Made by a program: the position numbers and the translations under genes. From a virus: 39,224 bases of DNA. Under the pieces are notes generated by a model. The model saw only the letters and a list, made by a program, of their open reading frames with translations, was not told the DNA's origin and ran no database searches. This document shows positions 23,192 to 31,369 of the stretch, one piece after another (position 1 is the stretch's first letter; each line of letters opens with the position of its first letter). The stretch spans positions 1 through 39,224 of the IMG/VR virus record IMGVR_UViG_3300035199_000916; one strand, written 5' to 3'.

Positions 23192-23220
23192 AATATAACA
23201 GATCTACGTCTGTTTATCAA
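23192..23220 (-). promoter_or_regulatory. Sigma-70 promoter for ParB-like protein and RecA
   Basis: TTGATA, 17 bases, TATATT, with TGT before the -10 box. An AACAGA/TCTGTT inverted repeat with a 6-base centre fills the spacer and may be an operator. Confidence 0.7.
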
Positions 23221-23231
23221 CAAACTGTTTG

Positions 23232-23267
23232 AAAAATGCGGCACCCTATTTTTCGGGCCGGAGTGCC
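23232..23267 (-). terminator. Candidate terminator after the ssDNA-binding protein gene
   Basis: On the minus strand GGCAC and GTGCC pair across an 18-base loop that can also form an inner CCC/GGG pairing, followed by GCA and five Ts. It lies after the gp32-like stop codon and before the next promoter, as expected for insulating a highly expressed gene. The stem is imperfect. Confidence 0.45.
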
Positions 23268-23285
23268 AGCGGCTGTCCGCAAGCC

Positions 23286-24050
23286 TTACTTGGTGGCCAT
23301 CAGGTCATCAAACGCTCGGTCCACATCGCTTTTGCTATTATTATATTTTGTGGTTTCCTTCGAACGTGATTCTGCACTTCCATCGCCAGCAAGCTGCTCA
23401 TCAAGAATGGCATCGATTTGCTCTGGAGTCTGACGCTCGAATAGAGAGTCGAAGTCCGGAATGCCATCAAGGAGGGCAGGGATGGCCTCCGTATCTTCCA
23501 ATAACGAGGAAGTGTTTCGACGCATCTTGAGGCTTGTCTGCGGGTACGCGCCCGGGGTGGTGGGCTTTGTGTAGGTTAGTGCGATATCTGTCCCCTCTAG
23601 AGGATCTGTAATATCGCCGTAGTCTGGGTCTAAAATATATCCCAGAAGATTTTCATAAGCGCGCTTTCCATAGCCATACATCTTTACGCCTTCATCTTCT
23701 CGGCCCCTTATAATTACGGGAGAGAAGAAGCGTGCACGCACGAAAAGCGACTTGGCGAGCTTCTTGCTTTCTTCATCGTTGTTTCCGGTGCCTTCCTTCC
23801 ATAACGCAGAGGCAAACTCGCAAATGGGGCAGTCTTCGCCATAATTGCGCTTTGGGCAAACAATGCCTCCCTTATGATCTCCCACATTATAGTGGAAAAA
23901 CATTTCCTTTAGCGGATCTCCATCGGGAGATGGGACAATTCGAATGTCTTGATCGCCTTCGTCGGGTCTAAACCAAGCTGATTTCTCCCTGTCTCCCTCG
24001 CCTCTAAGTTGGGCAAGCTTCTTTTTCATTAGTTCCATATTAATTGACAT
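23286..24050 (-). CDS. gp32-like single-stranded DNA-binding protein
   Basis: A 254-residue homologue of T4 gp32. A zinc site is formed by His53 (FFHYN), Cys65 (VCPKRNY), Cys74 and Cys77 (DCPIC), spaced as in gp32. The N-terminal KKKLAQL basic stretch fits the cooperative self-binding domain and the last 60 residues are acidic (DFDSLFERQTPEQIDAI and a terminal FDDLMATK), the usual partner-binding tail. It coats ssDNA at the fork and helps UvsX and helicase loading. The ATG at 24050 has AAAGGAG at 7 bases; a longer reading from 24089 lies in the leader. It is flanked by its own promoter and a terminator-like stem. Confidence 0.9.
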   Translation of the reverse strand: MSINMELMKKKLAQLRGEGDREKSAWFRPDEGDQDIRIVPSPDGDPLKEMFFHYNVGDHKGGIVCPKRNYGEDCPICEFASALWKEGTGNNDEESKKLAKSLFVRARFFSPVIIRGREDEGVKMYGYGKRAYENLLGYILDPDYGDITDPLEGTDIALTYTKPTTPGAYPQTSLKMRRNTSSLLEDTEAIPALLDGIPDFDSLFERQTPEQIDAILDEQLAGDGSAESRSKETTKYNNSKSDVDRAFDDLMATK

Positions 24051-24082
24051 GTTGTGTCTCCTTTTGTTGTTTATGGTAAAGT

Positions 24083-24103
24083 ATATCAAGCGTTCCTTGA
24101 TAT
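24083..24103 (-). promoter_or_regulatory. Leader hairpin of the ssDNA-binding protein mRNA
   Basis: ATATCAAG, a 5-base loop and CTTGATAT form a perfect 8-bp stem just after the -10 box. RNA from this promoter would start inside the 5' arm and keep about 4-5 bp; read-through RNA would keep all. It could stabilise the 5' end or bind the product, as T4 gp32 does at its own leader. Confidence 0.55.
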
Positions 24104-24105
24104 CT

Positions 24106-24134
24106 AATATAACACTCTCAATCTACCTTGTCAA
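24106..24134 (-). promoter_or_regulatory. Sigma-70 promoter for the ssDNA-binding protein
   Basis: TTGACA, 17 bases, TATATT with TGT before the -10 box. The -35 box lies in the last codons of the FtsZ/tubulin-like gene. A second, weaker pair (TTGACG, 17 bases, TATTAT) lies at 24319-24347. Confidence 0.82.
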
Positions 24135-24978
24135 GAGCATCGTGTTGTTGTATTGCGTTAGTGTGGGCAACGCAGAACCCAAAGTCTCTTCCATGTTCTA
24201 TCTCGTATATTGCATACGAAACATTTCGAAAAGCATTTCTTGGCTTTTCCTTTAAGATGTCCACCACTCTTTTATGAAGGGAGCCATCTTTTTCTAATTT
24301 TTCTTTATTTATACAAAGATAATAACACACCTGGCGGCTGGCGTCAAGGTCAAAAAACCATTTTTCTTCAATTTTTTGGACATCGAGAAGACCGATGGTG
24401 CGGATTCGATTATATTCGGCTGGCTTTGCCATAACTCCAATCTCTGGTTCATTATGGTCAAAATAATTCAAGTAATGAATTGTGGAAACAATTGAAGAAT
24501 TTAAATGATCATAATATTTTTTAACAGGAACGTTTCCAATAGCTGTTTCTAAGTTCTTGTTGGAAATCAACGTCATTGAATTAAAAACACCAGAACGGGC
24601 ATATTCCTGCAAAATCCCAAACGTTGCTTTTTCCAAGAGGAGGGGGATTCCCGTCAGGAGAGTGGTATCTGGCTGCACATAAAGGAGATCGATCTTTTTA
24701 TCTTTTATTTGTTCCAATATTCCCAAGGTATAATTTGAACTAAATGAAGATCCGACCACAACCACCTGCACGTCATCGTCGATTTTAGAAAAATACTTCT
24801 TTAGATTCGGAATGTTTTTTTCGTATTCTTCAGGTGCGTCAAACTTTTTTAACTTTCTCTTGCGGCCAGCACTTTTCGCAACTTTGTCATTTAGGAGGTA
24901 TACATTATATTGAGGGAACTCGTTGAACTTTTTTGCAATCGCAGATCCTCCATTCCCAATACCTATAATAGAAATCAT
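24118..24978 (-). CDS. Divergent FtsZ/tubulin-like protein (tentative)
   Basis: A 286-residue protein. It begins ISIIGIGNGGSAIAKKFNEF, then YNVYLLND: a nucleotide-type Gly loop, helix and strand in the order seen in FtsZ (IKVIGVGGGGNNAV...). VQVVVVGSSFSSNYTLGILEQIK occupies the position of the FtsZ signature GGGTGTG but lacks its glycines. LLYVQPDTTLLTGIPLLLEKATFGILQEYARSG and MTLISNKNLE then follow as the FtsZ strand-helix-strand leading to IPND. A plain NAD-binding Rossmann protein is the alternative, as the Gly loop alone would fit. It overlaps the A-family polymerase gene by 4 bases (ATGA). Function unknown; GTP use is doubtful because of the changed loop. Confidence 0.5.
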   Translation of the reverse strand: MISIIGIGNGGSAIAKKFNEFPQYNVYLLNDKVAKSAGRKRKLKKFDAPEEYEKNIPNLKKYFSKIDDDVQVVVVGSSFSSNYTLGILEQIKDKKIDLLYVQPDTTLLTGIPLLLEKATFGILQEYARSGVFNSMTLISNKNLETAIGNVPVKKYYDHLNSSIVSTIHYLNYFDHNEPEIGVMAKPAEYNRIRTIGLLDVQKIEEKWFFDLDASRQVCYYLCINKEKLEKDGSLHKRVVDILKEKPRNAFRNVSYAIYEIEHGRDFGFCVAHTNAIQQHDALDKVD

Positions 24979-26162
24979 AATGAAAAGTCTTCCAAATCGT
25001 AATAGTTTCTTCCAGCTTTCAAATTAACCATAAAAGTATCAAGCTTGTTTCTTGCAAATTCTTCTTTAATGTTCATCAATATATCTCGATCTTCAAGATC
25101 AAAGTCAATAACCAATTCATCGTGAACAATATGCGAAACAAACGACTTTCTGCCCTCAAGCATCCGATCAATCACAATCGCCCTCTCGATTACTAAATCT
25201 GCGGTTGTACTTTGAATTAAGTAATTAAACGCCTTCCAGTCGCTCACTTTGATATGGCGGCCGAATATAGTATTAATATAACCACCTTGATAGTAGGTGT
25301 CAAGCACTTTTTTGCGATCATAATAAGTTGTCTTGATCTGATCCGCATCCGGATTATAAAGCCATGCAAAAAACGTCGTTTTGGCTTCCTCTCTTTCCAT
25401 CGCGTAATCGTCAAAAATATTATGAATATTCCACTGATGAATATCCTCCTCTGGTTGGGGTTGTCCCGAAAGACCGAGAAACGTGCGTATTTCGGCGCCA
25501 TTATAATCTAACGATATAAACCAATCATTAGATGGCTTAATAAGTCGTCGCAATTCTTTTCGCATAGTCAATATAGGAAAGGAAGAAGGGTGGGTAGCGA
25601 GGCGCCCTGTAACTGTCCCAAATAGATTATAATCAATATAGGGGGTGCCCTTGAGGATTTTTTGCGCTGCAGTACGGAGGCCGGTAGAAACAAACAAGCT
25701 CCGCACCCCCTCGTTGTTTAGGTTAAGATTTCTGTGTTTTATTTTAAAGAGCAGCTTCTGGGCCTCAGCCATATAATCATAGTTGGGCGGCCTCTTATAG
25801 GTTTCAAAAACATGCTTCGTAATCTGATTTTTAATTTCGCAAAACTTAATCAAAAAATCATGCGGCACAAGGTCAAAAAAGCAATGATTTCGCAAATCAA
25901 TTTTTGCAATTTCAAAGGATTTCATGTAGGCGCGCATTGTGCGCTGCGCTTGGTCCCACGAATCGCTCAGATGTTCGGGACACACCTCCTCCATAGACTT
26001 TCCTCCGCCATAGATCCATGCGTATTCAACATCCTTATGCTTTAAGGCGCCAGAATACTTCCATGTTCTGCTCAGATCATCAGGAATGTCATCAAAATGA
26101 AGTTTTCCGTCAACATATACGCCCACGCAATGTTGTTTTTCGTCTAACGTCTGGAAAATCAT
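24975..26162 (-). CDS. Compact A-family DNA polymerase without exonuclease domains
   Basis: A 395-residue protein containing only the polymerase part. TVTGRLATHPSSFPILTM at 183-200 matches the TATGRLSS segment. Motif A is LDYNGAEIR with Asp219. The O-helix reads R257, K261, F265, Y269 in the exact R-x3-K-x3-F-x3-Y spacing, with Phe at the Pol I 762 position. GYINTIFGRHIKV matches GYVETLDGRR, and motif C is HDE at 347-349. The first ~100 residues are unlike a 3'-5' exonuclease, so proofreading and 5' nuclease are absent here; a 5' nuclease is encoded separately (19384-20340). It probably fills gaps or processes fragments beside the DnaE polymerase. GGAG lies 5 bases before the ATG, behind a perfect promoter. 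Confidence 0.9.
   Translation of the reverse strand: MIFQTLDEKQHCVGVYVDGKLHFDDIPDDLSRTWKYSGALKHKDVEYAWIYGGGKSMEEVCPEHLSDSWDQAQRTMRAYMKSFEIAKIDLRNHCFFDLVPHDFLIKFCEIKNQITKHVFETYKRPPNYDYMAEAQKLLFKIKHRNLNLNNEGVRSLFVSTGLRTAAQKILKGTPYIDYNLFGTVTGRLATHPSSFPILTMRKELRRLIKPSNDWFISLDYNGAEIRTFLGLSGQPQPEEDIHQWNIHNIFDDYAMEREEAKTTFFAWLYNPDADQIKTTYYDRKKVLDTYYQGGYINTIFGRHIKVSDWKAFNYLIQSTTADLVIERAIVIDRMLEGRKSFVSHIVHDELVIDFDLEDRDILMNIKEEFARNKLDTFMVNLKAGRNYYDLEDFSL
25275..25303 (-). promoter_or_regulatory. Intragenic promoter candidate ahead of the FtsZ/tubulin-like gene
   Basis: TTGACA, 17 bases, TATATT inside the polymerase gene, about 300 bases before the FtsZ/tubulin-like start. Box quality equals the intergenic promoters, but coding constraint makes chance more likely. 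Confidence 0.45.
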
Positions 26163-26164
26163 CC

Positions 26165-27373
26165 CTACTCCAGCGATTCAGTACTCATTATAGCACGGTG
26201 GGTGCGGTCTGTCAAGGAACCTTCATAACTATATGTTTTATTTAGTATGCGCGCAAACACCGTCAATGCCGTGGGGATGTCGGCTGCTTTCGCTAAGCTT
26301 ATGCAGTCCTTTATAATACGCTCTTGCTCAAGGGTGGAAAAATCGGCTTCCTCTTCACGAAATCTAATTTTAAAATATGCTTCCATAAAAAACTCTTCAC
26401 TATACATTTCCAGGAATTCCTTGCGTTGATATTGGCGAGGGCGCACAATTCTAGATATATTTTGGCCACTTGAACATTGTTCTCTCACGGTATATGCTTC
26501 AGTTTTAAGTTTATTATAGGCGCCTAACAAGCTTGTTTTAAATCTCTCATAATATGTTATACCTGCTGGAGTATATAATTGCATTAGAATAAAGTCAGTT
26601 CCAGCGTACCCATAGCGTGCCGCATATTCCATCATTACGGGAGATCCTAGGTCTGCTACGAGCCGCCATGGCTTGTGTTGATCAACCAAAAAGCCGTAAG
26701 AGCGGCATGCATTAAGAAAAAAGGCCCAATTTTTATTATTGAAAAAATGTGTCATTTTTACGTCATCATCCGCAGCATCCAAATCGGCTATTTCTATAAC
26801 AAGGCCCGTCACCGACATTGGGCATAGCCGACTCTTTAAAAATGCAGGATAAGTATACGGAGTTTGGTGAACAGTAACATCTAGATCCGACATGAAACGA
26901 GCAAAAAACTCATCAAAATTGGCATAGTAGATGTTTTCGTCTGTGTAAAACCGTCTCATTATGTCGTCGAAAGAGGCCATGCTCTCGGTATATTGGCGCA
27001 ATGGGCTTTGATATGCTTGGTGGGCCATGATGGTCGATAAATATTGTTCGTTGTTTGAAATCTTGCCGCCTAGGGCATTCTTTTGAAATTGCATCACCAA
27101 ATCATTAAAAGCGTCCGCTACAAAGGAAACAGCCTGGAAGACTGCTTTGGGATCCACGGTGGCCTTAATTCTCTTCATGAATGTGGTGTGTGATTGTGGC
27201 AAATGAATAGGTACGTGGTATCGATCAATACGGCCATAGAGTGCTTTTTCAGCAAAACTAAAATCTACTAAATTCTTATACGCCTCATTTCGTGAATGGA
27301 GGCTATACACCAGTCTTTTATAATATAAATTACGGGCGCCTTCTTCATTGCTGCTCGCATAATAATCAGACAT
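26165..27373 (-). CDS. Conserved phage protein, probably virion structural
   Basis: A 402-residue soluble protein with no enzymatic motif. It is rich in aromatic residues (FFARFMSDLD, WAFFLNACRSYGFLVDQHKPW). KSRLCPMSVTGLVIEIADLDAADDD near 190 and PWRLVADLGSPVMMEYAARYG near 255 look like conserved blocks I associate with T4-like marine phage proteins from the structural region. AAGGAT precedes the ATG. It lies last in the tail gene run, 24 bases after the hub-like protein gene, so a baseplate or tail-tip role is likely but inferred from position only. Confidence 0.7.
   Translation of the reverse strand: MSDYYASSNEEGARNLYYKRLVYSLHSRNEAYKNLVDFSFAEKALYGRIDRYHVPIHLPQSHTTFMKRIKATVDPKAVFQAVSFVADAFNDLVMQFQKNALGGKISNNEQYLSTIMAHQAYQSPLRQYTESMASFDDIMRRFYTDENIYYANFDEFFARFMSDLDVTVHQTPYTYPAFLKSRLCPMSVTGLVIEIADLDAADDDVKMTHFFNNKNWAFFLNACRSYGFLVDQHKPWRLVADLGSPVMMEYAARYGYAGTDFILMQLYTPAGITYYERFKTSLLGAYNKLKTEAYTVREQCSSGQNISRIVRPRQYQRKEFLEMYSEEFFMEAYFKIRFREEEADFSTLEQERIIKDCISLAKAADIPTALTVFARILNKTYSYEGSLTDRTHRAIMSTESLE
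26187..26215 (-). promoter_or_regulatory. Consensus sigma-70 promoter for the A-family polymerase
   Basis: TTGACA, 17 bases, TATAAT, both perfect, in the last codons of the upstream probable structural gene. It is the rightmost consensus promoter in the window and marks the border between tail genes and replication genes. Confidence 0.83.
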
Positions 27374-27397
27374 GAGATCTATCCTTAAACATTATTT

Positions 27398-30300
27398 TTA
27401 GGTGCCACATTTTCGGGCGCTTGGTGTAGAAGTAAGTGTTCCGCGTGATGGGGGTGCCCCTAGCGCAGCAACCCACTTGGCTGTCAAAACCGTTTCACTC
27501 TTGCCGGCCCCCAATGAATTTTCAGCTGTAATAATCATGTAATACCCCCCTACGCCATATCTGGTCAGAGATCCTGCGTCGATGGTGTTTCCGTAGGCAT
27601 CTACAAACGGTGTGCCCTCGCCATTAGTATTGGGGGAAAACCCTCGCGGGTCTATATAAATATAAGTACCAGGGACGATGTTAGGCGATCCATAACAAGT
27701 AACCGTGGCATCATATACTACCCGTAGTTGTGATAGCCCATCATATCCTTCTTGTTCATATCTAACTTCTGGAAGGCCTGGTGAGTTTGTTTTTGTGAGT
27801 GATATGTTTTTAACTATTCCACGATCTTTGCCGAGGATAAAATGGAATATGCCATTAGGGTGATCTTCTTTCTGGCTTCCATTCATATAATTGCTAGGCT
27901 GCGTACGGCCAGCATAAAACACAACATAATTAAATTCCTCACTCACGGAGCGCTTAGCGATACTGGTACCTCGCTCTCCCATCACATTTAATAAGGGAAG
28001 CGGATGTTTTTTGGAGGGAAGGTTGCTGAGTGTGATGACGGGGGGTGGAGTCTTGGTGTCCAAAAGCACAGAGGAGAGTTCATCCCGGCTAGCCTTGTCC
28101 TTTTTCACATGCGTAGTGAGAACAGATGAGAACAAGCGTGTTTTTTGTTTGATATTGGTCTTATAACAGGTGTCAGCATTGAGAAAGTTTCTAACCAAAT
28201 TATTTAAGAGATCTTTCAAAAAAGTGGTAAGACTATAAGATACTCTATTCAGTGCCAACACCCTGTCTGTAAGCCATTCCATAAAATAAGCAACCGAAAT
28301 AGGGAGGGAGCCCAAACTTACCACGTGCATCTGTGATGGATTTGTAACATCGCGCACTTCCAAAGGACCCAATACTATCCGAAAACGCTTATAATTTTGA
28401 TAAAAACCTTTAAGAGAGGCTTTTTCATCAGCCAAAGCGGCGCCGGCGGGCACCACGGCACCTATGCGTTCCGTAAAACTCTCATCTAGCAACTCTAAAA
28501 CTACATCTATTAAATCAGACAAGAAAAAGAAATTAATATACTCTTTAAGATCGGTGTCCTCAACTCGGTTGTTTGTTAAACTCGACGAACTTGTACGCCC
28601 TCGTTGAAAACGCCTTTGAAGTCTTTTAAACATGTCTTTGTTTGCTTGGTCCTGGGGAGAAGAACTCAAAGTGAGAGGATCTCCATATTGTTTCATAGGT
28701 ATAAAGGGCCCCTCGTTATTAAACTTGTTAATGTCTTCAAACTTAATTGGCAAGAATAGCACCTTTGCGCGATCTAACAACGTTTGTATTAAAATTTTTA
28801 AACTTTCTTCTTTGTCCCTATCGATTTCATCTTTTTGGGTTTTTCGTAAGGCCTCGACGCCCTTGGCGCCACCCGATGTACAGTCGGCTTCTGCAAACGC
28901 AAGATCAAGTTTTCTTACATGCATACGCCTAGCAATTTCAGGGTCGCTGAAAATATTAAAGTGTTGGCTGTCAAAAAATTCGTCCGCGTAGGCTAGATAA
29001 TTGATTGTGAAAGTGACACGACCCATGTCATCTATGTCAAATTCATGAACGGTGGGTGTTAAATTGAGAGTCACAAACGAATCATCAATAGCCTTAAGAA
29101 GATCCGCGGAGAATCCGTGAGTTCCGGGGGGCTTTGCCCAGCCTACCACGGCTTTAAGTCTAAAATTTAATTTTTCGAGATTGTCTTTAATTACTTCGGA
29201 AACAGAACTAAGGTTCTCATATTTCTCTCTAAGTCTATTTCCGGTTTTTAAAGCTAAATCAGCATAGCGATACTTTATGTGTTCTTGCTTAAGCTCGGTG
29301 CCTGCTCTGTAGGTTTTTACTCCGGGGCGCGCTTTTATTAGTTCATCAAACGAACTTGCAAAAATAACCAATTTCGCTTTGATTGATTTTTTAACCGCAA
29401 ACGGGTCGCTTCCATGATATGTAAAATCAAAATCTCTTATACCGACGCCAAAACCACGTTTGGTTTTCGTCCTTAAAAGGTCTTGTAGATCCGCGCCCGA
29501 CGGCGTGGCATCAAACTTAAATTCAACTTCAGACTCTATGCCATTCTCGTCTGTAACGATCTTAAAGAGTCTTATCATGGGAGATAGTTGCGACAAATGG
29601 TGGTTTCGTATATCAAAAAGCTCTCCATAGGTTGGGGATTGAGTTAGCTTGTTCATAAAGCCCCATGGCTTATCGACGATTTGGATACACGCGTTTGCTT
29701 TCTTCTGTGTGCTAGTGCCGACATATTGGCGCTTAATGTCGATAGAGTGATAAGGTACTCTTTTCCTTAACCCAGAGCCCGCCGTTACGCTTTCGTCGTG
29801 CTTCCATTTTGCTAAAGTGGGCAAATGCGATAAAAGAAAACATTGTTCTTTGAAAGTTCTTTTTACCGGATCTCCCAGAAATACTACTTGGGTTAAAACA
29901 GTCCCTATCCCGCCGGCCGCAACTTGAGCCTGCCAGTGCCGCAGCGCGTCAAGCTGTTGCTGATATCCAGCTCGGCCCGGGCCGGCGGGGAGGGGAGCGA
30001 TGATCTGCTGAAGGTCCGCAATATCTTCGGCCAGCAATCTATTAAACTCGGCAATCAGTTCGTCCATTAGCATAATACACTGGTTAGCAGGATCAACACT
30101 GCTCGTAAGCGGCAACGGCGGGCGGCCTAGGCGGCTTTGTTCAGCCTGTTCGGCCTGGGTGGTATTCCACGTTGCATTGTAGGTATAATTGGTCATGTGC
30201 GTGCTCTGTGGCCTCGTTACGAGCCATATTGTTTCCAGAGAATCGGCTAGCTCTGTGAGATCTTCATAAAGTAGCTTCTTTGCATCGCCGGAGCGGTTGA

Positions 30301-31009
30301 TATCTGCGGCTTTGTCATGCTGGATATAATTGCGAATATCGTCAGCAGCCTTATAGGCGTCTCGATACGTGCCGTGCTCCCTGCTGGATATATACACGCC
30401 CTGCTGGCCGTGGGGCCCCACTCCAGGGACGCTAAACTGCGCGGACGTAGTCTCAAATCGGCGGCGGGCGTGGGCGACGGCCGGCCCGAAGGCGCCCCAA
30501 TTTCCAGTTCTTCTTGTGTCGGCAGCGAGGGCATCGTAGTCGCTATACGAGATGGACGTGTCGGGAAAGTCTCCGCCTAAACTTGAGCCCTTAAATGGAA
30601 CCCAGGTGTGTGGAAGATCTTGCGCGTTCGAGACCGACACCGCCGCAAAGCCGCCGGCCTGGGGTGCCGTCGACATATGATCAGACCATGCACCTGGCGC
30701 GCCGGGGGGGGGCAGAGTAGCAGGGCGGAACTCGTTGCCGGGTTGCGTAAGCTGAGCGAGATGATTCAGTGCATCAAATAAATTTCGCGATTGGGGGCCG
30801 GTGGGCTGGCCGGCCAAGGCCGCGTAAGAGCTGGCTTGGCGCATGATCTCGTCGACGTTGTTTCGGGCATCGGAATAAAGCAGCATGCTTTTGCCCACAC
30901 ACGTCGCATAATCCTCAAATGCCTGCTCAGGCGTCCTGTTGCCATAGCGCGAGCCTAGGGCGGTGGCCCACCAAGCTTTGAGTTTTGTACTCTGGTTCAT
31001 TGCCGACAT
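27398..31009 (-). CDS. Large baseplate hub-like structural protein
   Basis: A 1203-residue protein, the largest here. The first 350 residues are Gln/Ala-rich and partly repetitive in composition. The middle (VEFKFDATPSGADLQDLL, KRGFGVGIRDFDFTYHGSDPFAVKK, LNLTPTVHEFDIDDMGRVTF) is beta-rich. The last 120 residues (VVYDATVTCYGSPNIVPGTY then LTRYGVGGYYMIITAEN and ETVLTAKWV) resemble the barrel domain of gp27/VgrG-type baseplate hubs. It lies between the gp53-like gene, 1 base away, and another probable structural gene. The hub assignment is moderate; a wedge protein is possible. No lysozyme or peptidase motif is seen. Confidence 0.62.
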   Translation of the reverse strand: MSAMNQSTKLKAWWATALGSRYGNRTPEQAFEDYATCVGKSMLLYSDARNNVDEIMRQASSYAALAGQPTGPQSRNLFDALNHLAQLTQPGNEFRPATLPPPGAPGAWSDHMSTAPQAGGFAAVSVSNAQDLPHTWVPFKGSSLGGDFPDTSISYSDYDALAADTRRTGNWGAFGPAVAHARRRFETTSAQFSVPGVGPHGQQGVYISSREHGTYRDAYKAADDIRNYIQHDKAADINRSGDAKKLLYEDLTELADSLETIWLVTRPQSTHMTNYTYNATWNTTQAEQAEQSRLGRPPLPLTSSVDPANQCIMLMDELIAEFNRLLAEDIADLQQIIAPLPAGPGRAGYQQQLDALRHWQAQVAAGGIGTVLTQVVFLGDPVKRTFKEQCFLLSHLPTLAKWKHDESVTAGSGLRKRVPYHSIDIKRQYVGTSTQKKANACIQIVDKPWGFMNKLTQSPTYGELFDIRNHHLSQLSPMIRLFKIVTDENGIESEVEFKFDATPSGADLQDLLRTKTKRGFGVGIRDFDFTYHGSDPFAVKKSIKAKLVIFASSFDELIKARPGVKTYRAGTELKQEHIKYRYADLALKTGNRLREKYENLSSVSEVIKDNLEKLNFRLKAVVGWAKPPGTHGFSADLLKAIDDSFVTLNLTPTVHEFDIDDMGRVTFTINYLAYADEFFDSQHFNIFSDPEIARRMHVRKLDLAFAEADCTSGGAKGVEALRKTQKDEIDRDKEESLKILIQTLLDRAKVLFLPIKFEDINKFNNEGPFIPMKQYGDPLTLSSSPQDQANKDMFKRLQRRFQRGRTSSSSLTNNRVEDTDLKEYINFFFLSDLIDVVLELLDESFTERIGAVVPAGAALADEKASLKGFYQNYKRFRIVLGPLEVRDVTNPSQMHVVSLGSLPISVAYFMEWLTDRVLALNRVSYSLTTFLKDLLNNLVRNFLNADTCYKTNIKQKTRLFSSVLTTHVKKDKASRDELSSVLLDTKTPPPVITLSNLPSKKHPLPLLNVMGERGTSIAKRSVSEEFNYVVFYAGRTQPSNYMNGSQKEDHPNGIFHFILGKDRGIVKNISLTKTNSPGLPEVRYEQEGYDGLSQLRVVYDATVTCYGSPNIVPGTYIYIDPRGFSPNTNGEGTPFVDAYGNTIDAGSLTRYGVGGYYMIITAENSLGAGKSETVLTAKWVAALGAPPSRGTLTSTPSARKCGT

Positions 31010-31010
31010 A

Positions 31011-31349
31011 CTACATTCCCAATACTAATAAAGCGTCTTCTAAGTTTAATGGAATGTCTATGAGCTTACCTAAAGGAATATCGGCCTCAGTGGGATATCC
31101 ATTATACCAAGCAATCACCCACCAAACAGCTGGTCTTCCGTAATATTGATGAGCTAATTTATAATAGCGATCTCCTACTGACCATATATGGCCCGCAACC
31201 TCAAGATTGGCGCGCTGCTCAACAGTTGGATGCACAAGTATAGGTGTCTCATATTGCTGAATATTTTTAATGTTATTCCGCTCTTTTCTTAAAAAACTAT
31301 AAAATTCAGTGTTGTTGTTAAGAATATCATCGTGATTATATCGAGACAT
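31011..31349 (-). CDS. LysM/gp53-like baseplate wedge protein
   Basis: A 112-residue protein. Residues ~55-105 (HIWSVGDRYYKLAHQYYG then AVWWVIAWYNG and IPLGKLIDIPL) form a LysM-like module in the version used by contractile-tail baseplates; T4 gp53 carries one. The N-terminal ~45 residues (SRYNHDDILNNNTEFYSFLRKERNN) are polar and give a flexible arm. It would join wedges or bind peptidoglycan-like surfaces at the baseplate. It sits directly before the hub-like gene, as in other contractile systems. Confidence 0.75.
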   Translation of the reverse strand: MSRYNHDDILNNNTEFYSFLRKERNNIKNIQQYETPILVHPTVEQRANLEVAGHIWSVGDRYYKLAHQYYGRPAVWWVIAWYNGYPTEADIPLGKLIDIPLNLEDALLVLGM

Positions 31350-31369
31350 GTGTGTTTTCCTGCCTTAAA

